A stretch of 64,000 nucleotides of DNA from Chryseobacterium sp. OV279 (GCF_900128945.1 NZ_FQUD01000001.1:310001-374000), one strand, 5' to 3'. Positions 43,378 to 52,874 are shown, counted from the first letter of the stretch. A program made the numbers and translations. The notes: generated by a model from the letters alone, not told the origin.

Positions 43378-44097
43378 TTATTTGATGGTTTCCAGTGTCA
43401 TTTTTCTTCCGCCGAGGTCCATATCCTGTTTCAGTATTTTTCGGGTTTCGGTATCAATATAATAGGTGACGAATGTTGTTTTATCTCTGATATCATCCGT
43501 TGTTTTTACAGCCCAGACTTTTTTACCGTCATAATCGGTTTTCTTCACTTCCAGAATATAGGCTTTTATAAGTCCTTGTTTTGCATCCGGATTATAATCG
43601 AAAATGGAAAGGTCAGCGGTATAATTTTCTTTAAGCGGAGAAAACCGGATCATCATAGGATAACTGCTGCTGTCGAAATAATTCGCTGCCGGAATATCTA
43701 TACTGTGTTTTTCCTGAGATTTTTTGTTGAGATAATATCCAGTTACTTTCGTTTTACCTGATTTGAGTACCATATCTCTCATCATATTAAAAGAAGAGTG
43801 ATAAACCGGTTCGAAACTGGCTGTTTTTACAATGGTAGAATCCGTCCACTTGGCATCAGGTGCCTGCTTTAGCTTTACGGTGGTTCTGATGAGAAGATCC
43901 GTTTTGTTTAATTTTTTAAGCTCGGTAATGATGCTTCCTATTTCTGTTTTTGTGCCTGCATTGTCGGCATACCATATGGCTTCCGAGGTTTCATCTTTGA
44001 TCAGTTTGGAATCAATACTGCTGTTGGCTGGGGTAAGCAGTTTCTGTGAAAATAAATGAGTGCTGCTTACTAATAAAAGGATAAGAAATGTTCTCAT
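43378..44097 (-). CDS. Hypothetical secreted protein, DUF3108-like
   Basis: 239 residues, signal peptide MRTFLILLLVSSTHLFSQ. Mature strand-rich chain: IWYADNAGTKTEIGSIITELKKLNKTDLLIRTTVKLKQAPDAKWTDSTI, SFNMMRDMVLKSGKTKVTGYYLNKKS, then TTFVTYYIDTETRKILKQDMDLGGRKMTLETI. The final block, in which a carried lipid-like substance is converted to an outcome measured through a beta-barrel, resembles DUF3108 proteins, but the match is weak. Function unknown. Confidence 0.6.
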   Translation of the reverse strand: MRTFLILLLVSSTHLFSQKLLTPANSSIDSKLIKDETSEAIWYADNAGTKTEIGSIITELKKLNKTDLLIRTTVKLKQAPDAKWTDSTIVKTASFEPVYHSSFNMMRDMVLKSGKTKVTGYYLNKKSQEKHSIDIPAANYFDSSSYPMMIRFSPLKENYTADLSIFDYNPDAKQGLIKAYILEVKKTDYDGKKVWAVKTTDDIRDKTTFVTYYIDTETRKILKQDMDLGGRKMTLETIK

Positions 44098-44147
44098 GAT
44101 TTTTTTTAATAATAAGTGTTACTCATTTTCAAAAAGTTACAGCTTTA

Positions 44148-44663
44148 CTATTCTCTTTGAGGTTCGGGAGAAATGCTTTTCTGCTCCATTGAAAATATCA
44201 CGCTCGTGATCTTCCATTCATTTTTAATTTTCACCAGTCCCCAGGATTCTTTTCCCCATAAACCTTTCTTTCCGCCCGCCCAAAAACTGAAATCAAAGGT
44301 TACTGAAGCTATGTTGCCGTCGGTATCAATATTCACATTGGAAAATTTTTCTTCTTTCACGGATCCTTTGGTGGTGCTTCTGAACCAGGATTTATAATCT
44401 GCTAATTTATGATCTGAAGATTTGGGATCTTTTTCAATTCTTTTCTGCTGGGTTTTATCCTTATAAACGCCGACCCATGTTACCGGTCCGTCATAAAATA
44501 AACGGTAAAGACTGGTGCTGTCTTTGGCTTTTAAGCTGGACATAAAAGTATTCAGTACTTTACGGAGTTCAGCCTGATCTTTTTCGGTTCCTGATTGAAT
44601 TTGCGAATACGTCAGGTTAAATCCTAAAAGAAAGATACTGAGCATTAGAAGTATATTTTTCAT
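44148..44663 (-). CDS. NTF2-like (SnoaL/DUF4440-type) secreted protein
   Basis: 171 residues, signal peptide MKNILLMLSIFLLGFNLTYSQ. Fold: DQAELRKVLNTFMSSLKAKDSTSLYRLFYDGPVTWVGVY helix and strand, DTDGNIASVTFDFSFWAGGKKGLWGKESWGLVKIKNEWKITSVIFSM. This is the cone-shaped NTF2-like fold with one beta-sheet wrapped around a pocket. The family ranges from binding proteins to enzymes such as ketosteroid isomerase. Role unknown. About 50 bases separate it from the gene at 43378. Confidence 0.75.
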   Translation of the reverse strand: MKNILLMLSIFLLGFNLTYSQIQSGTEKDQAELRKVLNTFMSSLKAKDSTSLYRLFYDGPVTWVGVYKDKTQQKRIEKDPKSSDHKLADYKSWFRSTTKGSVKEEKFSNVNIDTDGNIASVTFDFSFWAGGKKGLWGKESWGLVKIKNEWKITSVIFSMEQKSISPEPQRE

Positions 44664-44735
44664 AATTTTCTGTTGAGTTTGGATGAAACCAAATTACAAA
44701 AAAGCAGAAAGAGAATGTAAAAATATTGAGTATTA

Positions 44736-44771
44736 ACATTTTAAAATAATATTTGAAATATTTTAAAATGT
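44736..44771 (-). terminator. AT-rich hairpin overlapping the stop of the DAACS gene
   Basis: ACATTTTAAAATA (44736-44748) and TATTTTAAAATGT (44759-44771) pair perfectly over 13 bases. The stop codon of the transporter is within the second arm. Weak as a terminator because of low GC content. Confidence 0.5.
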
Positions 44772-46001
44772 TTCAGCTTGGGATTTATCAGCTAAATGAT
44801 TCTTTGAAGCCTGATTTATTTTCGAGATCACCGCCCCGGAAATCGCAATACTGATGAAGTTGGTCACGGATCTCGCCTCATTCATAAAACGGTCTACGCT
44901 GTAAAGAAGGGCAATGTCAGTTAATGGAATTTTCCCAAATCGGTTTAACGTAAAAATTAAAGCTAAAAATCCTGAACCGGGAACTCCCGATGCCGTTTTC
45001 GAAGTCACGGAAATAATAACGAAAAGCCAGAGATAATCACTGACGGTTAATGAAATGTTATAAAACTGAATGAGAAAGCAGCAAGTCACAGAAATGTAAA
45101 TACACGCCCCGGAAAGATTAAAATTATAACCCAAAGGAATCACAAACCTTAAAATTTTTCTGCTGTACCCTTCGGACTCCATTTTTTCAAAGATCAGCGG
45201 GAAAGCTGTTTTGGAGGAAGATGTGGTGATTACGAGGATAATTTCTTCCTTTAAGTCAAGCAAAAATTTCCACAACTGGATTTTGAACAGGTACGCGACA
45301 ATCCCCAGAATTCCAAAGATAAAGACGATATCAGCCAGATAAACCGTTGCAACCACTTTACTAAGCGGAAGAAGTGTAGTGATCCCGTAAACTGCAACTC
45401 CATAGGCAATATTGCAGAAAATAATGACCGGAAGGATAATGTAGAGGTATTTAATGACCGTATAAAAAAGCTTAAGACCTCTGTCCAAGATGTTCAGAAA
45501 TTTTTCTCTTGCTCCGGAAAGATTCATGAAAATCCCTGCTACAATGGAGATAATTAGAAAAATCCCGTGCCTGTTTAGATAAAGGTTTCCGGATAAAGTG
45601 CTGTCGTTGATTTCAAATGTTTTGGGAAGAGATCTGCTGATCTTCGCCGTGTCAATTCCCGTATCAGCACCAGGTTTTACAGCAAATCCGAATATAAATC
45701 CTAAAATTATAGCGACCGAACTGATGATCAGAAAATACAGAACAGTCTTCCAAACGATGCTGCTTGCATTTCTGATTCCCGACAGCTGGCAGATTCCATA
45801 CATGATCGCCATAAAGATAATCGGAAGGATCAGCATTTCCAGAACCATAAAGAAATACCGGCTCACAATACCCAGCTGAATACTTGCCTCAGGCGCATAA
45901 TGTCCCGTAAGCACTCCACCGAGAATGGCGGCAAATACATATAAGGTGAGATTTTTTAAATATCTTCCTGTGAATGTTTTTTGGGTGTCAAAAAGGTTCA
46001 T
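44763..46001 (-). CDS. Dicarboxylate/amino-acid:cation symporter (DAACS/SDF)
   Basis: 412 residues in the GltP/DctA family, eight transmembrane helices with two re-entrant loops. Signatures: YFFMVLEMLILPIIFMAIMYGICQLSG in helix 2-3, TTSSSKTAFPLIFEKM (serine-rich re-entrant loop HP1) and SVTSKTASGVPGSGFLALIFTL (HP2), DIALLYSVDRFMNEARSVTNF. Substrates in the family are dicarboxylates, glutamate or neutral amino acids, taken up with Na+ or H+. It lies after CitMHS on the same strand but across 243 bases with a dispersed inverted repeat, so co-transcription is uncertain. Confidence 0.85.
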   Translation of the reverse strand: MNLFDTQKTFTGRYLKNLTLYVFAAILGGVLTGHYAPEASIQLGIVSRYFFMVLEMLILPIIFMAIMYGICQLSGIRNASSIVWKTVLYFLIISSVAIILGFIFGFAVKPGADTGIDTAKISRSLPKTFEINDSTLSGNLYLNRHGIFLIISIVAGIFMNLSGAREKFLNILDRGLKLFYTVIKYLYIILPVIIFCNIAYGVAVYGITTLLPLSKVVATVYLADIVFIFGILGIVAYLFKIQLWKFLLDLKEEIILVITTSSSKTAFPLIFEKMESEGYSRKILRFVIPLGYNFNLSGACIYISVTCCFLIQFYNISLTVSDYLWLFVIISVTSKTASGVPGSGFLALIFTLNRFGKIPLTDIALLYSVDRFMNEARSVTNFISIAISGAVISKINQASKNHLADKSQAETF

Positions 46002-46078
46002 CTGAATAAAATATACTGTCCGTACAAAGATCTGTTGTTTTTTTTACATCTCAAATAGAATAATGGGGTAGGGAAGCT

Positions 46079-46235
46079 TGAGGCTGGAAGATGGAAGTTA
46101 TTTAAAGTCGGAAATAACAGCTTTCAGCCGGGTTTCTATTGATTTTTAAATCCTGTTTATTAATCTTTAAAATTTACCATTAATTTTAAAACTGTGTCCC
46201 ATATTAACTTCCATCCTCCCTCTTCCAGCTTCCAA
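46079..46235. repeat. Palindromic dispersed element between the two carriers
   Basis: GGCTGGAAGATGGAAGTTA (46082-46100) and the reverse-complement-like AACTTCCATCC...CTTCCAGCTTCC (46206-46233) are the arms. The middle is AT-rich. The ends resemble a repeat family of Chryseobacterium-like genomes. It may cap a transcript or be a nonautonomous mobile repeat. Confidence 0.6.
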
Positions 46236-46243
46236 TCTTTAGA

Positions 46244-47530
46244 TTAAATCACTCCAAGAATCAATGCCGCGATCAACATGACAATTGAAGATCCCAATGC
46301 CCATTTCAGCGTATATTTCAAATGGTCTGAAAATTCTACACCAGCCAGCGATACCAATAAATAAGTAGACGGAACCAGCGGGCTCAAAAGATGTGAACCC
46401 TGTCCGATAAGGCTCGCTCTTCCCAGAATTTCCGGAGAAATACCCAGCTGATGGCCCGTAGCAACGATAATCGGGAGTATTCCAAAATAATAAGCATCAT
46501 TGGAAAGGAAAAAAGTCAGCGGAATACTGAAAGCAGCCGTCACAATATTCAGGTAACCGCCCCAGCTTTTCGGAACAATTTCAATCATACTGTTTCCCAT
46601 TGCCTGCATGATGCCGGAACCATTCAGAATCCCGGTGAAAATTCCTGCTCCGAAGATCATTCCCGCTACAGATAAGGCATTGCCCGCATGTTTGGAAATA
46701 ATTTTCTGCTGGTCTTTTAATTTAGGATAATTAATAATGGAAGCGATACAGAAAGCAATCATAAAGGCAATTCCCAGCGGAACAAGGTCCAGAATCATCA
46801 CCACCAAAAGAGTGATAGTAAGAGCCAGATTAATCAGGATCAACTTGGGACGTCTAAGTTTAAGATCTACTTCCCCGATGATATCATTTGTGTTATAATT
46901 GGTGAATTTTCCATGCTTGGCAATTCTTATTTTTTCTCTTCTTCCTAAAATATAGGCCACAAATATCACCCAAAGAATACCGATGGCCATAATTGGGATC
47001 ATGGGAACAAAAATTTCTGTGTGTCCCAGTTTCAGGGAACTCATCACTCTTGCTGTGGGACCGCCCCAAGGAAGGATATTCATGATTTGTCCTGCCAGCA
47101 TAATGATGCAGGTAAGAATCAACGGATTCATGCCCTGTTTTTTATAAAGCGGAAGCATCGCAGCTACGACAATTAAATAAGTGGAAGAACCGTCACCATC
47201 CAGGGAAACCAGGGCGGTAAGAACAGCTGTTCCTATCGTTGTTTTAACGGGATTGTCCCCAACTGTTTTTAAAATGATATTGACCAAAGGCTCAAAAAGT
47301 CCCGTATCGATCATTAAACTGAAATACAGGATGGCGAAGATCAGCATAACGCCGGTGAGGGCTATTTCTTTAACCCCGTTTTTCATCATTTCTCCCAGTT
47401 CAGGACCAAACCCTGCAAAGAGAGCTACGGTTACAGGGACGATGACCAATGCCGTAAGCGGAGTCATTTTTTTGTTCATGATCAGAACCATGAAGATCAG
47501 AATCATGACGAATCCAAGGAATGTAAGCAT
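46244..47530 (-). CDS. Citrate transporter, CitMHS family
   Basis: 428 residues, about 12 hydrophobic helices. Signature blocks are LVSLDGDGSSTYLIVVAAMLPLYKKQGM and IMNILPWGGPTARVMSSL; the region FFLSNDAYYFGILPII is also typical. The family takes up citrate together with a divalent metal (Mg2+ or Ca2+) and protons. It begins 18 bases after the DUF2490 gene, so the two share a transcript. The LytTR two-component genes diverge from this operon, and regulation by them is a natural inference. Confidence 0.9.
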   Translation of the reverse strand: MLTFLGFVMILIFMVLIMNKKMTPLTALVIVPVTVALFAGFGPELGEMMKNGVKEIALTGVMLIFAILYFSLMIDTGLFEPLVNIILKTVGDNPVKTTIGTAVLTALVSLDGDGSSTYLIVVAAMLPLYKKQGMNPLILTCIIMLAGQIMNILPWGGPTARVMSSLKLGHTEIFVPMIPIMAIGILWVIFVAYILGRREKIRIAKHGKFTNYNTNDIIGEVDLKLRRPKLILINLALTITLLVVMILDLVPLGIAFMIAFCIASIINYPKLKDQQKIISKHAGNALSVAGMIFGAGIFTGILNGSGIMQAMGNSMIEIVPKSWGGYLNIVTAAFSIPLTFFLSNDAYYFGILPIIVATGHQLGISPEILGRASLIGQGSHLLSPLVPSTYLLVSLAGVEFSDHLKYTLKWALGSSIVMLIAALILGVI

Positions 47531-47548
47531 AGATGATTTGATTTATAG

Positions 47549-48244
47549 TTATTTATTTTTGTTTTTCTTTCTCCAGTCGAAACTGTTTCTGTAGCCGATG
47601 TAGCCATAATTACTCGTAGATCCGGTCTCCAGCTGATTGATGAAAGCGACTTCAATGGCTGAATTTTTTCCGACTTTAATTCCAAGTCCGGCCGTTAAAC
47701 GGTTACTGTCAAACGGGTCTTCCTTCACCACATTCATTCGCAGTTCATTTTTCAGAATGCCGTACAGTTTTTCTTTTTCTCCCTTTCTGTTAAAAGGAAT
47801 TCTCAGGGAAATCAGATAGCGGAGCCTGACGATGAACTCATCCGGATTGCTGATGAAACGCTCTTCCACGCGGAAACGGTGCGAGACGGAAGTTCTGCCG
47901 ATATTGCCTCCCAATGTCACTTGCTGGAAAGGTCTTTTCTCATAGCGTTCTTTCTTTGAATTGTCAGTTTTATAGGAATCCAGAACCAGAAACATGAATC
48001 CGGCAGCGGGTTTCACTTCATTGGCCACTTCATAATCTACATAGGCAGAAACGAGGAAAAGCCTCGTATCATACGCGAGGTCAAAAGAACGGTACTGAGA
48101 AAGGGCAGTCAGTGTACTTTTGTCGGTGAGTCTTGCGGACATCAGATACTGGAACCACATATTGTAGTTGTCGCGGCTTTGCGCGTTGGCGAGCCGGATC
48201 ATTCCCAGCAGCAAAATGATGATTAATCTGAATTTAATTTTCAT
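47549..48244 (-). CDS. DUF2490-family outer-membrane protein
   Basis: 231 residues; signal peptide MKIKFRLIIILLLGMIRLANAQ. DUF2490 barrels in Bacteroidetes contain alternating strands as here: NMWFQYLMSARLTDKSTLTALSQYRSFDLAYDTRLFLVSAYVDYEV, VTLGGNIGRTSVSHRFRVEERF and SAIEVAFINQLETGSTSNYGYIGYRNSFDWR. It is probably the outer-membrane partner of the citrate carrier. First gene of the unit; a TAnnTTTG box lies 29-36 bases upstream. Confidence 0.78.
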   Translation of the reverse strand: MKIKFRLIIILLLGMIRLANAQSRDNYNMWFQYLMSARLTDKSTLTALSQYRSFDLAYDTRLFLVSAYVDYEVANEVKPAAGFMFLVLDSYKTDNSKKERYEKRPFQQVTLGGNIGRTSVSHRFRVEERFISNPDEFIVRLRYLISLRIPFNRKGEKEKLYGILKNELRMNVVKEDPFDSNRLTAGLGIKVGKNSAIEVAFINQLETGSTSNYGYIGYRNSFDWRKKNKNK

Positions 48245-48272
48245 GTAATATTGAGTTAATATCCTGATGTCT

Positions 48273-48280
48273 CAAATATA
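48273..48280 (-). promoter_or_regulatory. -7 box of the DUF2490-CitMHS unit
   Basis: TATATTTG on the minus strand. A CTG, one base off TTG, is 17 bases upstream, so the -33 part is weak. Confidence 0.4.
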
Positions 48281-48362
48281 TTTATAAGAACCAGCCGCAG
48301 ATTTATTTTTCAATCAATGACAGTTTTTATCAGTGAACTGCACGATGGGGTAAAAAAGATGG

Positions 48363-48370
48363 TATATTTG
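48363..48370 (+). promoter_or_regulatory. -7 box of the LytS/LytTR unit
   Basis: TATATTTG ends 25 bases before the kinase start at 48396. A CTG at 48338 with 22-base spacing is a weak -33 element. Confidence 0.4.
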
Positions 48371-48395
48371 AAAGATTGAAATTTGGATTTTTTAG

Positions 48396-49502
48396 ATGTT
48401 TTTAATTATAAATATTGTATTTATATTACTGGTTTTCAGGATTTTGTTTAATGCAAAAGTTTTGAAAAGGCTGATGGAATATCATTGGGGATTTTTGCTG
48501 AAGTTTCAGCATATTTTCTTCTTTTTGGTCTTCACGATGATCACTTTTTTTACTGAAAACTACTTTTTGGACGTTCCGGAACTTATCTGGAGTGTTTTGT
48601 CGGTCATTATTTTTAATGTCGGAATTTACAGTCTGGTCTATTTTTATCTGGTCCCGGAATTCTATCTTTCCAATAAATATCCCGAGTTCATTCTTTATGC
48701 GCTGATCAGTTTTCTGGTCTCGAGCCTTTTCAGAATTTTGTTGCAGCCCGCAGTATTTCATATGAATTTTAATGAAACCCTTTCCAATACCAAATTCCTC
48801 TACAACGTCTATACGGCGCAGGGAATTGTCATATTGGTGGCTTCATTTTTAGGCATTACAAAGGATAAATTTCTTATCGAACAGGATTTTAAAGATCTGG
48901 GTGAAGAAAAAGACCAGCTCTACTTAGACTTGCTTAAATCTAAAATGAATCCCCATTTTCTGCTGAATACGCTTAATAATATTTACTCTAAAAGTTTCCA
49001 GCCCTCAGAAAATACGTCAGAATCTATATTGCAGCTCAGTAAACTGCTTCAGTATGTGATTTATGATACCAGCAAGGAAAAGATTTCTATGGCACAGGAA
49101 TTTTCATCCATTAAATCTCTGGCAGGCTTGTATCAGTTAAAGTATAATAAAGAGCTGAATATCCGTTTTAGTATTGCAGATGAAGAAACTTTGGAATTAA
49201 TAGATATTCCGCCTTCTGTTTGTCTTACCTTATTTGAAAATGCGTTGAAGCATTCTGCGGTGGGAATAGAGGCGGAGACCTATATCAATGTCAGCTATAA
49301 AATACAGGATCAGGAACTTTTGTTTGAGATCGAAAATTCTGTATCAAAGAAAAAAAATCTTGTCGGAAATATGAATGACAGCGGCTTAGGAAATGAAGCG
49401 GTCATCAATATTCTGGAAAAAAATTATGCGGGAAAATATACTTTTATATCTGAGCCTGCAGACCATAACAACTATCAGACTATTTTAAAAATTAAACTGT
49501 AA
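48396..49502 (+). CDS. LytS-type sensor histidine kinase
   Basis: 368 residues. Four or more membrane helices in the first 160 residues (FLIINIVFILLVFRILF, FFFLVFTMITFFT, LSVIIFNVGIYSLVYFYLV, FILYALISFLVSSLFRIL). The His_kinase signature LLKSKMNPHFLLNTLNNIYSK is at about 186-206, with the conserved histidine in NPHF. C-terminal ATPase boxes: LTLFENALKHSAVG and NDSGLGNEAVINIL. The stop (TAATG) overlaps the regulator ATG. Divergent from DUF2490-CitMHS. Signal unknown. Confidence 0.9.
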   Translation: MFLIINIVFILLVFRILFNAKVLKRLMEYHWGFLLKFQHIFFFLVFTMITFFTENYFLDVPELIWSVLSVIIFNVGIYSLVYFYLVPEFYLSNKYPEFILYALISFLVSSLFRILLQPAVFHMNFNETLSNTKFLYNVYTAQGIVILVASFLGITKDKFLIEQDFKDLGEEKDQLYLDLLKSKMNPHFLLNTLNNIYSKSFQPSENTSESILQLSKLLQYVIYDTSKEKISMAQEFSSIKSLAGLYQLKYNKELNIRFSIADEETLELIDIPPSVCLTLFENALKHSAVGIEAETYINVSYKIQDQELLFEIENSVSKKKNLVGNMNDSGLGNEAVINILEKNYAGKYTFISEPADHNNYQTILKIKL

Positions 49503-50200
49503 TGGCTAATCTGACGATTGTAAGTGTAGATGATGAATACCCGGCGCTCCAGCTGATCCAGAAATACTGCGGGCAGATGGAAGATGTAGATCTGCTGAAG
49601 GTTTTTCAGGACCCGGAAGAAGCATTGGAATATCTTAAACAGAATCCGGTAGATCTGGTGATTCTGGATATCAATATGCCCTACATCAATGGAATTGAGC
49701 TCCTGCATCAGCTTCCTTACAAACCATTGTGCATATTCCTCACACTGGAAACTCAGTATGCGGTGAAAGCTTTTGAATTGGATGTTGTCCATTATCTTGT
49801 AAAACCTGTCGATTTTGAAACGTTCAGAAAGGCGATCAATAAAGCAAAAGATTTCCTGCAGTTCAAAAATTCTACGGAACAGCAGAAGAAAGAAGATTTT
49901 ATCATGTTCAAATCCAATTACGTGATGCACAAAGTTCTTTTGGACGATGTACGGTGGGTACAGGGATTCGGGGAATATATCATTCTGGTGACGCATCTGA
50001 AAAAGTACATGATTCTTGAAAGGATGTCCAATTTTGAAGAGAAATTTCAAAACCTGGGGTTTATCAGAATTCACAAATCCTATATCGTTCTTTCTTCTCA
50101 TATCAGCTCGTATGATACGGCGAATGTGTATCTCAAAGATGGAGAAAAACTTCCGTTGGGGAGAACGTATAAAAATTCTTTAAAGGCTTATTTGAATTAA
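49502..50200 (+). CDS. LytTR-family response regulator
   Basis: 232 residues. Receiver 1-115: SVDDEYPALQLI, phospho-acceptor Asp56 in LVILDINMPYINGIE, conserved Lys in YLVKPVDFETF. LytTR domain about 130-228: FIMFKSNYVMHKVLLDDVRWVQGFGEYI, then FIRIHKSYIVLSSHISSYDTANVYLKDGEKLPLGRTYKNSL. Coupled with the kinase by TAATG. Probably controls the divergent citrate-uptake genes. Confidence 0.9.
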   Translation: MANLTIVSVDDEYPALQLIQKYCGQMEDVDLLKVFQDPEEALEYLKQNPVDLVILDINMPYINGIELLHQLPYKPLCIFLTLETQYAVKAFELDVVHYLVKPVDFETFRKAINKAKDFLQFKNSTEQQKKEDFIMFKSNYVMHKVLLDDVRWVQGFGEYIILVTHLKKYMILERMSNFEEKFQNLGFIRIHKSYIVLSSHISSYDTANVYLKDGEKLPLGRTYKNSLKAYLN

Positions 50201-50271
50201 TTTTTTTCGTTTAAAAATCTCCCGCAAATTCCACGGATTCCGCAGATTTCTTTTGAATGGAGCTCCAGAAG

Positions 50272-50300
50272 ATTCAATAGGACCGGGCTTTAGCCCGCTT
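50272..50300. repeat. Dispersed ATTCAATAGG...GGGCTTTAGCCC unit, copy 1
   Basis: ATTCAATAGGACCGGGCTTT followed by AGCCCGC. The GGGCTTTAGCCC core is self-complementary. Two further copies lie at 50353 and 62945. Confidence 0.6.
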
Positions 50301-50352
50301 GGCTCCCGAAAAATAAATGGATTATGGAGTTTTTTCAATATAAGATTAAAAA

Positions 50353-50413
50353 ATTCAATAGGGGTGGGCTTAGCCCACCTAATATATAATGACAATCAAA
50401 ATTGGCTTTAGCC
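50353..50413. repeat. Dispersed unit, copy 2, with second GGCTTTAGCC
   Basis: ATTCAATAGGGGTGGGCTTA followed by GCCCACC, and 24 bases further GGCTTTAGCC. The copy at 62945 has the same two-part layout, which argues for one element. Confidence 0.6.
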
Positions 50414-50439
50414 AAATCATAAATCCGTTACATTAATCA

Positions 50440-50473
50440 AAAGAAAAAAAGTTGTCTCAAATTTGAAACAACC
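50440..50473 (-). terminator. Intrinsic terminator of the M1 peptidase gene
   Basis: GTTGT-x-TCAAATTTGA-x-ACAAC (50451-50472) forms a hairpin; the minus strand continues with seven T. Confidence 0.65.
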
Positions 50474-50483
50474 TTTATAGTTT

Positions 50484-52874
50484 TTATGATTTCTTTCCGC
50501 CGGCCTGCATCGGGTTTACTTTTCCGTTGGCGCCACCTCTTACCGGGCCACCTCCCTGTTTCTGTTTAAACAATTGGAATTTTGAAACCTGAGTATCTGT
50601 GCCATTGCTACTCCATAAGTTATTGGAAGTATCAATGTCCGCAGTTTCTCTCATTGGGTCCAGTTGGATAGACTTGATCTTTTTGTCAAAATAATAAGTC
50701 TTTGAAACCTTCTGTTCATTCTGTCTCCAGATCTGTGCAGAGGATTTGTCGTAGAGTTTAGATCCGTCTTCGAAAGTGAATTCAAGGATGATTGGCATTA
50801 CAAGCCCGCCTTTATTCACAAAATCGATCTGGTAGCCTGTAAGGTTTTTGAACTTCTCTTTATCCTTCGCATCCAGAGGTTGACCGGCTTCCGTATTTAC
50901 CGTATATTCCTTTTCGGTGTCAAATTTCTCCTGACCTCTGTCATATCGGTAATAAAAATCCTGGAGTTCTTTATCTTTATCTACATAGAACGTGATGTTC
51001 TTATCTTCTTTATTTCTGATTTTAGAAATATCTTCAAAAGCATTCTGAAGTGGCTTTTCCACTTTATACTTTATTTCTTTGGCTTCTTTTGGAGGCGTAT
51101 TGAGATCCGGAACTGCTACAGTTACTTTATCAATGGCGATATCTACAGGATCTGTTCCGTAGAACCATCCTCTCCAGAACCAGTCAAGATCCTCACCGCT
51201 GGCATCTTCCATCGTACGGAAGAAATCTGCAGGTTCAGGGTGTTTGAAGGCCCATCTTTTAGCGTAAGTTTTAAAAGCTTTGTCAAAAAGTTCTCTTCCC
51301 ATAATGGTTTCACGAAGGATATTCAATCCGGTAGCCGGCTTTGAGTAGGCATTTGGGCCAAACTGAATAATGTTTTCAGAATTACTCATAATTGGCTCCA
51401 ACTGATCTTTCGGAAGCTTCATATAATCAGTAATCGTCCATGCCGGACCTCTTTTAGAAGGGAATTTATTATCCCATTTTTCTTCCGTAAGATATTCCGT
51501 GAAGGTATTCAAACCTTCATCCATCCAGCTCCACTGTCTTTCGTCAGAGTTGATGATCATCGGAAAGAAATTATGTCCAACTTCGTGGATCACCACGCCG
51601 ATCATTCCGTTTTTGGTTCCTTCAGAATACGTTCCGTCTTTTTCAGTTCTTCCGAAGTTGAAACAGATCATCGGGTATTCCATTCCATTGGCTGCTTCTA
51701 CAGACTGTGCGACAGGATATGGATAAGGAATTGTGAATTCAGAATACGTTTTAATCGTATGAGCAACTGCTTTTGTTGAATATTTTCTATACAATCCGTA
51801 AGCTTCTTTTGGATAGAAACTCATCGCCATTACTTTATTGTTGTTTTCAGGAATCGTAACACGCATTCCGTCCCAGACAAATTTTCTGGATGAGGTCCAT
51901 GCGAAATCTCTTACATCATTAGCTTCAAAATTCCATGTTTTTCTCTGTTTTGAATGATTTTTTTCTGCTTTTTTGGCTTCATCCAGCGTTACAATTTCAA
52001 TCGGTTCAGCAGCACTTTCAGCCTTTCGGTATCTGGCCATTTGATCTGATGTTAAAACCTGATCATAGTTTTTACATTCACCGGTTCCGCCTATGATGTG
52101 ATCTGCAGGAACATTCATCGAAACTTTAAAATTTCCGAATACCAAAGCAAATTCGCCACGACCCGTGAACTGGTGATTCTGCCACCCGTGAAAATCACTG
52201 TATACACACATTCTCGGATACCACTGCGTCAGGGTGTACAGGTCATTGCCATCTTCAGCGAAATTTTCATAACCGCCGCGGCCGCCCATTTTTATTCTGT
52301 TCGGGATATTATAGTTCCAGTCTACTTTGAAGACCAGTTTTTCACCTTTCTTTAAAACCTTCGGTAAATCAATACGCATCATCGTCTTGTTGACCGTATA
52401 TTTCAGTGGGTTTCCTGAAGCATCCGTTACCTTTTCCAGATTCACGCCATAGCCGTTGTCTTTTTCCGGAAGTTCGGTAACTTTAAGCTGTTGATCATTG
52501 GAAGAAGCGGGAAGGGTAGATGGAAACTGAAAACCTGCATTTTTAACAGTGGACTGTTCATTTTCGTCCAGCTGAAGCCAGATATAATCCAGATCATCCG
52601 GAGAATTGTTATAATAGGTAATGGTTTCAGAACCTTTCAGATTTCTTTTGTCTTCGTCCAGGTAAGCTGTAATGTCATAGTCAGCTCTGTTCTGCCAATA
52701 GCCGTGGCCTGGAGATCCCGAAGCCGTTCTGTATATATTGGGAGTCGGGAGAATAGTTCCCAGCTGCTCGAATCTGTTTCCGTGATTGCTTCCAGGATTA
52801 TTCTGGATATTTTGTGCGGTGAAACCTGTATAAGCGAATACAGAAAATGAAAGTAGAACTGTTTTTAGTTTCAT
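50484..52874 (-). CDS. M1-family metallopeptidase
   Basis: 796 residues with signal peptide MKLKTVLLSFSVFAYTGFTAQ. The zinc site HEVGHNF and the third ligand Glu in WSWMDEGLNTF are 18 residues apart, as in HExxH-x18-E aminopeptidases. Upstream the substrate-binding region EAANGMEYPMICFNFGR (GAMEN-like, here NGMEY) supports M1. The N-terminal beta-domain begins GNRFEQLGTILPTPN. Probably periplasmic or outer-membrane, degrading peptides. C-terminal 150 residues end in a Gly/Pro-rich tail PVRGGANGKVNPMQAGGKKS. Confidence 0.93.
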   Translation of the reverse strand: MKLKTVLLSFSVFAYTGFTAQNIQNNPGSNHGNRFEQLGTILPTPNIYRTASGSPGHGYWQNRADYDITAYLDEDKRNLKGSETITYYNNSPDDLDYIWLQLDENEQSTVKNAGFQFPSTLPASSNDQQLKVTELPEKDNGYGVNLEKVTDASGNPLKYTVNKTMMRIDLPKVLKKGEKLVFKVDWNYNIPNRIKMGGRGGYENFAEDGNDLYTLTQWYPRMCVYSDFHGWQNHQFTGRGEFALVFGNFKVSMNVPADHIIGGTGECKNYDQVLTSDQMARYRKAESAAEPIEIVTLDEAKKAEKNHSKQRKTWNFEANDVRDFAWTSSRKFVWDGMRVTIPENNNKVMAMSFYPKEAYGLYRKYSTKAVAHTIKTYSEFTIPYPYPVAQSVEAANGMEYPMICFNFGRTEKDGTYSEGTKNGMIGVVIHEVGHNFFPMIINSDERQWSWMDEGLNTFTEYLTEEKWDNKFPSKRGPAWTITDYMKLPKDQLEPIMSNSENIIQFGPNAYSKPATGLNILRETIMGRELFDKAFKTYAKRWAFKHPEPADFFRTMEDASGEDLDWFWRGWFYGTDPVDIAIDKVTVAVPDLNTPPKEAKEIKYKVEKPLQNAFEDISKIRNKEDKNITFYVDKDKELQDFYYRYDRGQEKFDTEKEYTVNTEAGQPLDAKDKEKFKNLTGYQIDFVNKGGLVMPIILEFTFEDGSKLYDKSSAQIWRQNEQKVSKTYYFDKKIKSIQLDPMRETADIDTSNNLWSSNGTDTQVSKFQLFKQKQGGGPVRGGANGKVNPMQAGGKKS

